Assembly (NCBI GenBank): GCA_900642245.1
Contig: CAAAJI010000114.1
Coordinates: forward strand, 143,392-160,832
Direction: 5' to 3'
Source of the DNA: Fragilaria radians
Lineage: Eukaryota > Bacillariophyta > Fragilariophyceae > Fragilariales > Fragilariaceae
DNA: 17,441 nt
Made by a program: the position numbers and the translations under genes. Below, one piece after another: positions 1 through 7,600 of this stretch; positions within the stretch are counted from its first letter, which is position 1; the number at the start of each line of letters is the position of its first letter. The notes below the pieces were generated by a model, which saw only the letters and a list, made by a program, of their open reading frames with translations, ran no database searches and was not told where the DNA came from.

Positions 1-193
1 AATGTCAATCCAACAATTGCAATCCCATGAGACCATAGTCCAGAATAGGTGGCATGCTGAGGTTCAGTGGCACGCTTCCCTGATGTGCCATGTTCGTAAA
101 CAATGCCCCACATCATCCAGGTTCCTCGCCAAATGAGAATGCAACTTGCTGCAAGAGAATAAATAGCCGCAAAGCGAGCAATTTGGGGAAGTT
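1..193. repeat. Duplicated gene segment, left copy
   Basis: Aligns without gaps to 17249-17441 (offset 17248) with 11 mismatches in 193. Both copies are in the same orientation, so this is a direct duplication about 17.2 kb apart; its outer limits lie beyond the window. Confidence 0.93.
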
Positions 194-215
194 GAATGGA
201 AATGACATTGCGCAT
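1..215 (-). CDS. Membrane-protein-like gene, copy A (5' part, runs off the window)
   Basis: Minus-strand frame opening at an ATG at 215-213 and staying open to the window edge (about 71 codons). It begins MRNVISIQLPQIARF, then has a hydrophobic stretch (AAIYSLAASCILIW), then the motif WRGTWMMW, a short polar segment, and a second hydrophobic stretch that starts near the window edge (SHGIAIVGLT). This suggests a multi-pass membrane protein. The same coding sequence recurs at the other end of the window, and 8 of the 11 differences between the copies are synonymous, which supports real coding. I do not recognise the family with confidence. The WRGxW motif between hydrophobic segments vaguely recalls eukaryotic Fuseless-type membrane proteins, but that is a guess. 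The start is the first ATG in frame, and copia LTR sequence appears to lie directly upstream. Confidence 0.6.
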   Translation of the reverse strand, partial: MRNVISIQLPQIARFAAIYSLAASCILIWRGTWMMWGIVYEHGTSGKRATEPQHATYSGLWSHGIAIVGLT

Positions 216-481
216 AAAGGAGGATGTGTTATTTTACTGCAATCGTCAGGTCAATTTAACACGTAGATTAACGAACGATTGAGGTTGGGCAAAGGAGCTA
301 AAGAAAGTGTAGAAATGAAAATTACGACTTAATTCTAATGTTTGTATCGAATCTTTTGGATCTTATTCAGTGTGACTTTATATGATTGGACAAATCATAC
401 ATCGTCACCATTTGTTGTTGACGTGTATACTATCCGCAAATTATTTAGATAGTGTTTCTCTCTCGTATCCATTTCTTTACA
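216..481 (-). repeat. Probable 3' LTR of copia-A (inner edge at 481, outer edge uncertain)
   Basis: On the minus strand, sequence beginning TGTAAAG at 481 follows directly after a purine tract (TTGAGGGAG, 482-490) and lies 36 bp beyond the copia-A stop codon. That is the arrangement seen at copia 3' ends (stop, polypurine tract, LTR starting TGT). The outer end is not fixed because the partner 5' LTR is missing; a possible end is ...AACACA just before gene copy A. All of 216-481 is otherwise non-coding. Confidence 0.5.
376..389 (-). promoter_or_regulatory. Candidate TATA and CCAAT boxes in the copia-A LTR
   Basis: On the minus strand, TATAAAG (376-382) follows CCAAT (385-389) closely, about 100 bp inside the LTR start. 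This resembles an LTR promoter pointing towards gene copy A. It is motif evidence only; the CCAAT-TATA spacing is tighter than usual. Confidence 0.3.
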
Positions 482-490
482 CTCCCTCAA
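482..490 (-). other. Polypurine tract of copia-A
   Basis: TTGAGGGAG on the minus strand, directly before TGTAAAG. It resembles the GAGGGGGAG|TGT junction common in copia elements, where it primes plus-strand DNA synthesis. Confidence 0.5.
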
Positions 491-517
491 ACTGCTATAT
501 AATTGTGGGGAATTGTT

Positions 518-696
518 TTACCATCCCATTACAGTTTTCTGATGTCTGTTTAATGTGTCTTCATTGACAGCCTGAGTTAAGTAATCGGCTGGTTGGTCAT
601 GAGTACTAATGTGATGTATAGTGATTTCCTGCCATTCCACATAGTTGCGGAAATGGTGCAGTTGCACATTTAGGTGTTTTGTTCGTGGTTGGTATT
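518..696 (-). pseudogene. Copia-A polyprotein, RNase H C-terminal end
   Basis: This minus-strand frame carries the C-terminal end of a Ty1/copia polyprotein. It starts inside the RNase H sequence PRTKHLNV, continues with QLHHFRNYVEW and the tail DQPADYLTQ, and stops at TAA 518-520. It is the direct continuation of the frame at 5287-5940. The two parts join in phase once gypsy-1 and one copy of the GTATT target duplication are discounted. The host element was therefore open in this region when gypsy-1 inserted. It has no ATG of its own and would not be expressed separately. Confidence 0.85.
692..696. repeat. Target site duplication GTATT (left)
   Basis: GTATT directly left of the gypsy-1 terminal TGCC, identical to 5287-5291 directly right of the terminal GGCA. 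A 5-bp duplication is normal for Ty3/gypsy integrases. Confidence 0.85.
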
Positions 697-877
697 TGCC
701 TAACGGCTTATAAAATAGATGTAATGAATCCTTATAAGTCTTTAACCTATAGGTAATCTAGGGCTGAGTCAGGGCTCATGAACTAAAGAAGATCTGAGTC
801 AGATCTGGGTGGAATAAACTAAACTAAGAGTAGGGTAACTAAACTAAAGATACGGTGGGACAGGTCACTGTATGGCA
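697..877 (-). repeat. Gypsy-1 3' LTR (181 bp)
   Basis: Matches 5098-5286 over its length apart from about 8 substitutions and absence of the 8 bp GCTATAGC. Four of the substitutions cluster within five bases near 857-861. It contains two TGAGTCA sites (765-771, 795-801), a 17-bp palindrome AGATCTGAGTCAGATCT (790-806) and a tandem 20-bp repeat (817-836, 837-856). Its start lies inside the reading frame of the integrase tail. Confidence 0.9.
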
Positions 878-3616
878 CTCGCTTCCCTAATTGGAGCGTG
901 GAGATGCGGGGTGTAAGCGGCAAATATTGATTTGCTCGCAAACAGCAGTAGAACAACGGATTGTAACGGTCCCATTAGTATGAACCTTGACAATGGGAAA
1001 AGGGCCCTGGAGAGGTGAGAGCTTTTGCTCAACGGCAGACTTGCAAATGTAGACCAAATCATTAATGTTGTAATCATGGGAGATGCGAGATTTATTTTCA
1101 GAAACATTCGGATTTGGGTCTGGCGGCGGGTGGTAAGATTTTTCCAGTTAGCTAGATAAATAGAGTTAATGACCATGCTGCGTCCAAAAACAAGTTTACC
1201 TGGAGACGCGGCAATGGATGAGTGATACATAAACCATAAGCGACATTTTGAAGTACTGCATGAATAGTAACATTGTCGCAATGTTTTGTGTGCAGCTTCA
1301 TTGAACGGATGGCATCAGCAATGACTTGATGTACCCGTTCCACGAATGCATTGGTCTGTGGATTTTTGACGGTAGTAGGTTTAGGGGTGACACCATAGCT
1401 ACGTAGAAGTTCAAGAAATTCAAAAGAGAACTCAGAGCCGTTATCAAAAATTGCGATGCAAGGTCGCGGATTACGACAAAACCAATGTTGATTGACAAGG
1501 AGAGCAATACCCTCAGATTTTTTGGATGAATAAGGACACAATTCAACCCAACGCGTGGCCACATCAATAATGGATAATCCCTGGATGTGATGAGTATTGT
1601 GAGAGACATCTTGGAATGTCCAAGGGCCAAAGAGATCAATTTGAATGATTTCCCAGGGATCACAAAGGAGATCAGTTTCAGGTAGATGACCATACCGTTT
1701 GGAGGAAATTTTAGTTTTCTTACAGATCTGCACTTATCGACATACTTGCGAACAGTCGCTTCCATGTTGGGAGTATAGAAGACAGAATGGATGGTGCGAT
1801 AAGTGCGGTCTTGGCCAGGATGATTAAGATTAGTATGATACCATGCAAGGATATCATTAAAGAGGTTAGGGTCGACAACAATTTTTCCTTTTCGACAAAT
1901 GATATCAATGCCGTCGCAATTAGTAGTTGAATAAACGTTTGGGTTAGATAATACTTTCATTTGAAGTTCAGGGATTGTGTCTTGAGAAGCCTTGAGGTGT
2001 GCTGTTGTGGCAGGAAAGAGGTTGTCCTCAAGGGTTGTAACTTTGGCATAAGTAGATGTGTCAACAGTTGTAGTAGGGTAACGACTTAACATGTCAGCAA
2101 TAGTATTGTCTTTGTCAGGACAATAGGTGAAAGAATAGTCAAATTCTTCTAAAATGGCACGCCAACGTTGAACACGTTCTGATTTAAAGTTATCAAATCC
2201 CAGATTTTTATGATCACAATAGAAATTGCAGTGGTTACTTAATGGTATATGTCGATACTGTTGGAATGTTTCGACAATGGATAATAACTCTTTTTCCATT
2301 GTTGTGTAGTTAAGTTGGGCGGAATTTAACTTTCGGGAGTAAAATGCAATGGGCCACTTATCTTGGCTAATCACAGCTCCCAATTGGAAGTCAGAAGCGT
2401 CTGTATAGACATCAAATGGTTTTGTAAAATCCGGGTATTTAAGCAAAACCTGGCGTGCAATGGTGTTTCTGATGTTTTTGAAAGCCTGCTTTTGTTTAGG
2501 GCCCCATGTCCACTTGGATTTCTCACTTGTAATGGCGGTTAGGGGAGAAATAAGATGGGAGCAATGATACCATAACTGGTGGTAAAAATTAACAAATCCC
2601 AAGAAGCTCCGGGGTTGACGTTTGTTTTTGGGTTCTGCAAAGGACAAGATAGCTAAGATCTTCTTAATTTGCGGTTTGATGCCTTTGGTAGAAAATGTAT
2701 ACCCAAGATAGTCAACTTCCTGAGCTGCCAGAAATGTTTCCTCAACATGGACATGAAGGTAGTCGATCAAGAACAGAAGAAAGGCGTTGAACATGGTGTT
2801 CAAAAGTTGATTTAGTAAAGAGGATTATGTTATCAATGTAAACAATGATATCCTCAAAATCATAAAAGATTTTTGTCATATGACCTTGAAAAATGTCGGA
2901 TGAAGGCATGCATCCCTGAGGGAGGCAGGCATAAGCGTATCGCCCCCAGGGCAGGATTATACCACATAAGAGCTTAGATTCATCATCTAGCTCAAAGTGA
3001 TAGTATCCACGGTTCAAGTCCAGACAAGTGGCAAAGGTGAAGCCTTGAATTTTCCATATGACCTCATCAATGAGTGGAAGATGTACAGGCTTCCTAATAA
3101 GACATTTGTTTAATTGTCTTAAATCAGTGAGGAATCGCACACCTCCATTCTTTTTCGAACGGAATAAACATGGTGCTCCCCATTCGGAATAAACATCTTT
3201 TTGGAGCACTCCAGTACAACAGAGTTCTTCAACCTCCTGTCGGGCGATGTCAAGGATGTGATGTGGAATCCTGTAGGCTTTGGCGCAAAAGGGCTTGGCA
3301 TCAGGTTTTAGATCAAAGTGAACTTTGACATTGGGGATTTTCCCAATGTGCCATCAAATAAGGATGCATACTTAGAGAACAATTTTAAGATTTCATCCTG
3401 TTGGTATGTGGTGAGGTGTGTACAGTTAAGCACCATGGTCCTGTAGTGATGACTGTCATAGGCATTAGAAGTTATGCTTTGGTCAATGCGATTGCTAGCT
3501 TTTTGGAGGATTGTTGGGGTTTCAACTGGGACCACTTCATCCATTTTGATGGTGTCCAAGGGGCGCATAGGTAGGGTAATCTCATCCCAGGGTAACCGTG
3601 CAGTGAAGGAAATCAA
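878..3616 (-). pseudogene. Gypsy-1 Pol: RT, RNase H, integrase (frameshifted)
   Basis: Pol runs on the minus strand through several frames. 3308-3616 holds the protease-RT linker (LTTYQQDEILKLF). About 3325-2742 is RT: WGAPCLFRSKKNG, FLTDLRQLN, CLDLNRGYYHF, and YIDN at 2829-2840 where YxDD is expected. About 2800-1740 has the RT end (VDYLGYTFSTKGI), RNase H with TDAS, MEKELLS, CDHKNL and ADMLSR, and the integrase HHCC zinc finger start (HTNLNHPG). About 1733-1270 is the integrase core: C-x2-C split by a frameshift, then IDLFGPW, FDNGSEF and AFVERVHQ supply D, D and E. 1281-880 holds the integrase C-terminal part (SPGKLVFGR, then GPFPIVKV and INIRRLHP in shifted frames). Shifts lie near 3590, 3330, 2790, 1735 and 1260. 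No full Pol can be translated as it stands. Confidence 0.92.
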
Positions 3617-5018
3617 ATATCAAACCAAGTTGTTGTATAAATCGTATTCCTAAAATGATGTCGTGTCTCCCATTCACTTCATCTTCAATGTAGGCTTGGA
3701 TTTCAATGGTTTTGTTGCTGCAGAAATCAGGTAACTTGATGGTCAAGGAAGCAATTTCTTTGACACTTGACAGAGCATATCTGCCTTTGACCTGTACATT
3801 TGTCTGTATGATTATGTGATTAAATTTATTTAAAGCGGCTCGTTTAATAAAGACCCCTGTTGCTCCAGTGTCAAGCAGGCCTAAAATTACGGATTTTCCT
3901 GGTTTAACCGCTTCTTGGACGCAAATTTCAGTGCTGATGTTGATATCAATTTTTTTGGTTTCTTCCTGATTTTGGATGATAAAAATTTCTTCAATCTGAT
4001 TCAATTCGGAGTTTGCATCGGAAGCGTCGTAACTGGACTGGTTCGAGATGACGTTATTTTCCTCTCGCTTTTTGGATGCGTTGGAACGAGTGTTATATTT
4101 CGGTCGGCCACTGTTTTTCTTTTCATTATTTTTTTCATTTGCATTATTTTTGGCACGGTAATCTTCACGATGCTTTTTAATCACCTCGCATTGTGCGGTG
4201 GTGTGATTGCACTTCCCGTGAATGTCACAGTGTTTCTGAGAACCGTTGGGCTTGTTGTTCTTAAGATTTGTAGTTTCATTTTTTCGTAGGTTGGACACTT
4301 TGGCATCGTTGGGCTTATTTCGATGAGAAGCCGGACCGTCGAGCTCGACGCTCTTCAACCCAGTATAGTATCTGGTTTGTGCAGCGAGACTTAGATGACG
4401 CAGATTTGCCTCGATTTGGGCCTTTTTCCACCCTGTAGGACAGGCATTTCGGACGATTCTTGAAAGTTCGGCGTCGGTGAACTTAGGAGTCTGTTTTCCA
4501 GGATTGTTAGTTGGATCTGGGATCGGAGTATATTCGATGAGATCATTTAGGTGATAGAGCATCTGAACGAAGTCTTGGACGGACATACTCCTTGGTTTCT
4601 TTACCTCGGACATCCATTCTTTGATGTCCAAGGAAACGTCTTCCTCCTTAAATAAAAGAAGGAATCGTTCGATGCAGTTTTCAAGTTCTTGTTGGGACTG
4701 ATTCGTCGCGTAGTTTGTCACAATATCGAACCATTTTTTCTGTGCATCATGCCCCATCATTGCTGGGATCAATCGGAAATGTTGAGGGCCACTTGGCAAG
4801 GCCAGGGTCTTGACAATGTCATCAAAAGTACTAAAGAACTCTAGTACCTCTTCAATTTCTGTAGAGTTCAGTTTCAAGTATTCGTGAGTGATTTTCTGGG
4901 AGTTTGGGTTGCTGGGATCCAATGGAATGTTGATGGTGATGTACCAATCTTTTCGACGGATTGAATTGGTGTCTTCTTTCTTCGGGAAGATAGTAAAAGG
5001 ACAGTTGGCTGAGCTCAT
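3582..5018 (-). CDS. Gypsy-1 Gag-protease polyprotein
   Basis: Intact 478-codon frame starting at ATG 5018-5016, 79 bp inside the 5' LTR, with no other good start. Residues 1-240 are a capsid-like Gag region rich in charged helices (RSMSVQDFVQMLYHLND). Residues 264-277 form a zinc-knuckle-like motif CDIHGKCNHTTAQC of the CxxHGxxxH...C type found in some gypsy Gags. Residues 285-350 are a basic, asparagine-rich linker. The aspartic protease covers about residues 370-475, with catalytic LLDTGATG at 381-388 and DIILG at 453-457. The frame ends just after the protease, and the linker to RT continues in another frame from about 3590. In function this would supply the particle proteins and their processing enzyme. 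The frame could still be translated, but the element lacks a working Pol. Confidence 0.88.
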   Translation of the reverse strand: MSSANCPFTIFPKKEDTNSIRRKDWYITINIPLDPSNPNSQKITHEYLKLNSTEIEEVLEFFSTFDDIVKTLALPSGPQHFRLIPAMMGHDAQKKWFDIVTNYATNQSQQELENCIERFLLLFKEEDVSLDIKEWMSEVKKPRSMSVQDFVQMLYHLNDLIEYTPIPDPTNNPGKQTPKFTDAELSRIVRNACPTGWKKAQIEANLRHLSLAAQTRYYTGLKSVELDGPASHRNKPNDAKVSNLRKNETTNLKNNKPNGSQKHCDIHGKCNHTTAQCEVIKKHREDYRAKNNANEKNNEKKNSGRPKYNTRSNASKKREENNVISNQSSYDASDANSELNQIEEIFIIQNQEETKKIDINISTEICVQEAVKPGKSVILGLLDTGATGVFIKRAALNKFNHIIIQTNVQVKGRYALSSVKEIASLTIKLPDFCSNKTIEIQAYIEDEVNGRHDIILGIRFIQQLGLIFDFLHCTVTLG

Positions 5019-5097
5019 GATGATAAGGAAACTGTAGGAAGGTCTGACTGATCAGATACGAAACGGATTCGTAAAATGTTGAGAAGTAAATTTGCTG

Positions 5098-5286
5098 TGC
5101 CTCACGGCGCTATAGCTTATAAAATAGATGTAATGAATCCTTATAAGTCTTTAACCTATAGGTAATCTAGGGCTGAGTCAGGGCTCATGAACTAAAGAAG
5201 ATCTGAGTCAGATCTGGGTGGAACAAACTAAACTAAGAGTACGGTAACTAAACTAAAGATACGGTAGTTTAGGTCACCGTATGGCA
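5098..5286 (-). repeat. Gypsy-1 5' LTR (189 bp)
   Basis: Direct repeat of 697-877. Begins TGCC and ends GGCA, so the ends are 4-bp inverted repeats. TGAGTCA occurs at 5174-5180 and 5204-5210. The palindrome is at 5199-5215 and the tandem 20-mer (ACTAAACTAA-type) at 5226-5245 and 5246-5265. The bases following it on the element's strand (CAGCAAATTTACTTC) show no TGG-type tRNA primer site. Confidence 0.9.
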
Positions 5287-5291
5287 GTATT
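5287..5291. repeat. Target site duplication GTATT (right)
   Basis: Partner of 692-696, adjoining the terminal GGCA of gypsy-1. Confidence 0.85.
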
Positions 5292-5940
5292 TAAATACTT
5301 TTGCCATTTCAATCGCGCCAGAGTTATCCTCAAACACCCGGCACAAAATCCTTGCTTGCGAGGTCTGTATAGGAAACTTTAATTTCTTCATTTCTTTCAA
5401 CAGTTCTATAATTGGTATTGCGTCACGGAGTGCATTATATTCACTTTCCGTTGCTGATAATGCTATCTCATTTTGCAACTGTGACTTCCATAGTATTGGA
5501 CACCCAGTGTAACTAAATATATAACCGTGTCTTGAACGTGTGGTGTCCTTATCTGTCATTGCTTCTTTTGGGTTCCAATCCCGGCAAAAACTTGCATCAA
5601 CATATACCTCTAAATCTTTTCCCATGATTGGGCGAATTATTGTTCCTTTGTCACGGGTGAATTTGAGGTATCTTCCAATCCATTGCACTGCTTCACCATG
5701 CTCACCCTTTGGATTTGAAACAAACCTTGCACATTGATGTACTGGGTAAGCAATATCACTGCGCATGGCTTTTTCTAAATAGTTTAACTCTCCTATCACT
5801 GAACAATAGTAAAAAGAATTGTCAAAATTTTGAGAATTTGAATGTCTCCTAATCAATTTTGATGATGCAGCAGGTGTGGTGCATGCTTTTACCAAATTGT
5901 CATTTGATACTACAGCTTTAAAATTAGAATTAGCAGTAGT
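5287..5940 (-). pseudogene. Copia-A polyprotein fragment, end of RT and RNase H
   Basis: Minus-strand frame of about 200 codons from a Ty1/copia Pol. It contains the stretch between RT and RNase H (IGELNYLEKAMRSDIAYPVH, then QCARFVSN) and RNase H with the acidic residues in DASFCRDWNP, ESEYNAL and EDNSGAIEMA. Translation of the element stops where gypsy-1 enters, after KVFKY, and resumes in phase at 696. Upstream, everything N-terminal to KACTTPAAS is gone: around 5900-5945 the sequence changes into a low-complexity ACT/AGT stretch and then plus-strand gypsy-2 protease. There is no ATG start, so this is a truncated relic. Confidence 0.9.
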
Positions 5941-5942
5941 AG

Positions 5943-7522
5943 TTAAAGTAGTAGTTTCGATGATTTAGTCCTTAAAATTGTCTTAATAGACACAGGTTGT
6001 TCAACAACAATAGTAAAAGCAAATTGTGTTCCTAAAAATTATTTAGAAGACAATTGTAGACCAAACAATAAAGTTTGGAACACGAATTCAGGGAGTTTTG
6101 TCACAAAATTTGACATCGAACTCACCTTTTCATTCATTGCCTTTGCTTCAAGCAAAGAGATCAAATGGTTAGTTGCGGTCAACGAAACCGACAACTCGTC
6201 TCGATACGACATGATTGTCGGACAAGATCTACAACATGCGATGGGCATGGACATCCTGTTCTCAATGAAAACGTTGCAATGGGATGGCATCAAAATTCCA
6301 ATGGGAACTACAAATTTAAATTTTGTAGACTTAGATAAATTAAATTGCAATACAGAAAATCAATTAGATATTTTGTGATTGCATCTTTGACAATGAAGAT
6401 CTTAGATGCTAAATACAAAAAAGCAAATGTAGATGCTTTTTTACATTTAAGTAATCATTTAGATTCTAAACAAAAACTCAACTTGAAGTTGTTGTTACTA
6501 AAATACGAACCCTTATTTGATGGTTCTATGACCCAGTAGATTTGCAATTAAAATCGGGGGAGATGCCATTTCACTTATCTCCATTTCCAGTCCCGAAAAT
6601 TCACAAAGAAACACTTAAGAAAGAAATTACAAGACTTTGTGACTTGGGAGTTTTCCAACCTCAAATTGCATTGGAGTATCAATCTCCATCTTTTATTATA
6701 CCTAAGAAAAACGGTACTGTCCGAGTAGTATCGGATTTTAGAGTATTAAACTTGAAACTTCAACAAGTTACTTATCCAATCCCGAGAATTCAGATATTTT
6801 AAATAGCTTAAATGGCTTTACTTATGCCACTTCAATTGATCTAAATATGGGCTATTATACGTTAACACTTACGCCTAAAGCACAAAAATTGTGTACAATA
6901 GTATTTCCTTGGGGAAAATATTCCTATTTAAGATTACCCATGGGGATTGCAAATGTACAAGCTTACTTAGATTGTAGGGTATACAACACTTACCAACAAC
7001 AATTAAGAATCCACAAGCTAATTTTGTGGAACGTGTTCACCAAACATCAGGGAACATGATTCGTACTTATGATTTAGAGAATTTTGAATTCGATTACAAT
7101 GACCCTTGGTCACAGAAATTATCTAATTGTGCATGGGCAATAAAATCCACAGCTCATTGCATTTTAGATGCTACCCCAGCACAAATCGTGTTTGGAAGAG
7201 ACATGTTATTCAACTTATCTTTTACAACAAATTTTAAAGATTTAATTAATAAAAAGCAAAAAGCTTCTGATCTAAATGTACATCGTGAAAACAAGAAAAG
7301 AATAAAATACAACTATAAATTATTGACTTAATTTTATTGGATCGTGGAACATTGCAAAGAAAGCTAGTTCCAAAACGTGATGGACCCTACCAGGTCATTA
7401 GAGTAAATTCAAACAGTACTCTAAAAATAAGAAAGGGCATCTATGTCCAACGAGTATCTATAAGGAGATGCATTCCTTATTTTAAGAGCTCCGATGAAGG
7501 AAGCAAATGCAATGACCGGTAG
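5943..7522 (+). pseudogene. Gypsy-2: Ty3/gypsy protease-RT-integrase relic
   Basis: Plus-strand relic with no Gag and no 5' LTR. The aspartic protease starts near 5970 (LIDTGCSTTIVKANC) and continues through MIVGQDL to an in-frame TGA at 6376-6378. After a shift, 6390-6539 is the protease-RT linker (ILDAKYKKANVDAF, YEPLFDGSM). 6542-6800 has RT YQSPSFIIPKKNG and RVVSDFRVLNLKL. Another shift leads to SIDLNMGYYTL and FPWGKYSYLRLPMGI (about 6833-6950). Between about 6955 and 6977 the RT is joined directly to integrase (PTTIKNPQANFVERVHQ), so YxDD, RNase H, the integrase zinc finger and two of its three acidic residues are deleted. The integrase C-terminal part follows (ATPAQIVFGRDML), then, after a stop, KRDGPYQVIRVNS to TAG at 7520-7522. 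A different subfamily from gypsy-1, clearly non-functional. Confidence 0.88.
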
Positions 7523-7600
7523 TGTAGTGAACCGTTACACTACGGTTGCTATTAAAATAGTTGACTTGTTGAGGTTGATTGACATCCAAGACTTAGTCAG
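7508..7600 (+). repeat. Probable start of the gypsy-2 3' LTR
   Basis: At 7508 TGCAATGACC follows a purine-rich tract (GAAGGAAGCAAA) within the last codons of the integrase frame. The gypsy-1 LTR likewise starts (TGCC) inside its integrase tail after GGGAAGCGAG. The far end is not identified because no second LTR copy survives, and 7600 is only a provisional limit. Confidence 0.4.
7515..7546. repeat. Inverted repeat with 9-base loop
   Basis: ACCGGTAGTGTA (7515-7526) and TACACTACGGT (7536-7546) pair over 11 bp with one bulged base. It lies at the start of the proposed gypsy-2 LTR and overlaps the integrase stop codon. It could be an LTR terminal structure or chance. Confidence 0.5.

Larger units (their letters stand above)
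697..5286 (-). mobile_element. Gypsy-1, Ty3/gypsy LTR retrotransposon, nested in copia-A
   Basis: A 4.6-kb element in minus orientation. It is bounded by direct LTRs that begin TGCC and end GGCA and by a perfect 5-bp target duplication GTATT. Gene order on its strand is Gag, protease, RT, RNase H, integrase, and integrase downstream of RNase H identifies the Ty3/gypsy lineage. The Gag-protease frame is intact, while Pol has at least four frameshifts and an altered RT motif. The LTRs differ by 8 substitutions and one 8-bp indel, so the insertion is not recent. It interrupts the RNase H of copia-A exactly in frame. Confidence 0.93.

Noticed and set aside
382..567. Plus-strand 61-codon ORF
   Set aside because: It is antisense to the copia-A LTR and RNase H tail and has no protein features.
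706..870. Gypsy-1 LTR edge at GCTTATAAA
   Set aside because: That edge gave no TG...CA ends or target duplication. Allowing an 8-bp indel extends both LTRs to TGCC...GGCA with perfect GTATT flanks.
3582..3616. Programmed frameshift between protease and RT of gypsy-1
   Set aside because: Four further shifts inside Pol and YIDN point to decay. I see no clear slippery site with downstream structure.
3915..4289. Plus-strand hydrophobic ORF of 124 codons
   Set aside because: It is antisense to the Lys/Asn-rich linker of gypsy-1 Gag, whose complement reads as Phe/Ile/Val-rich.
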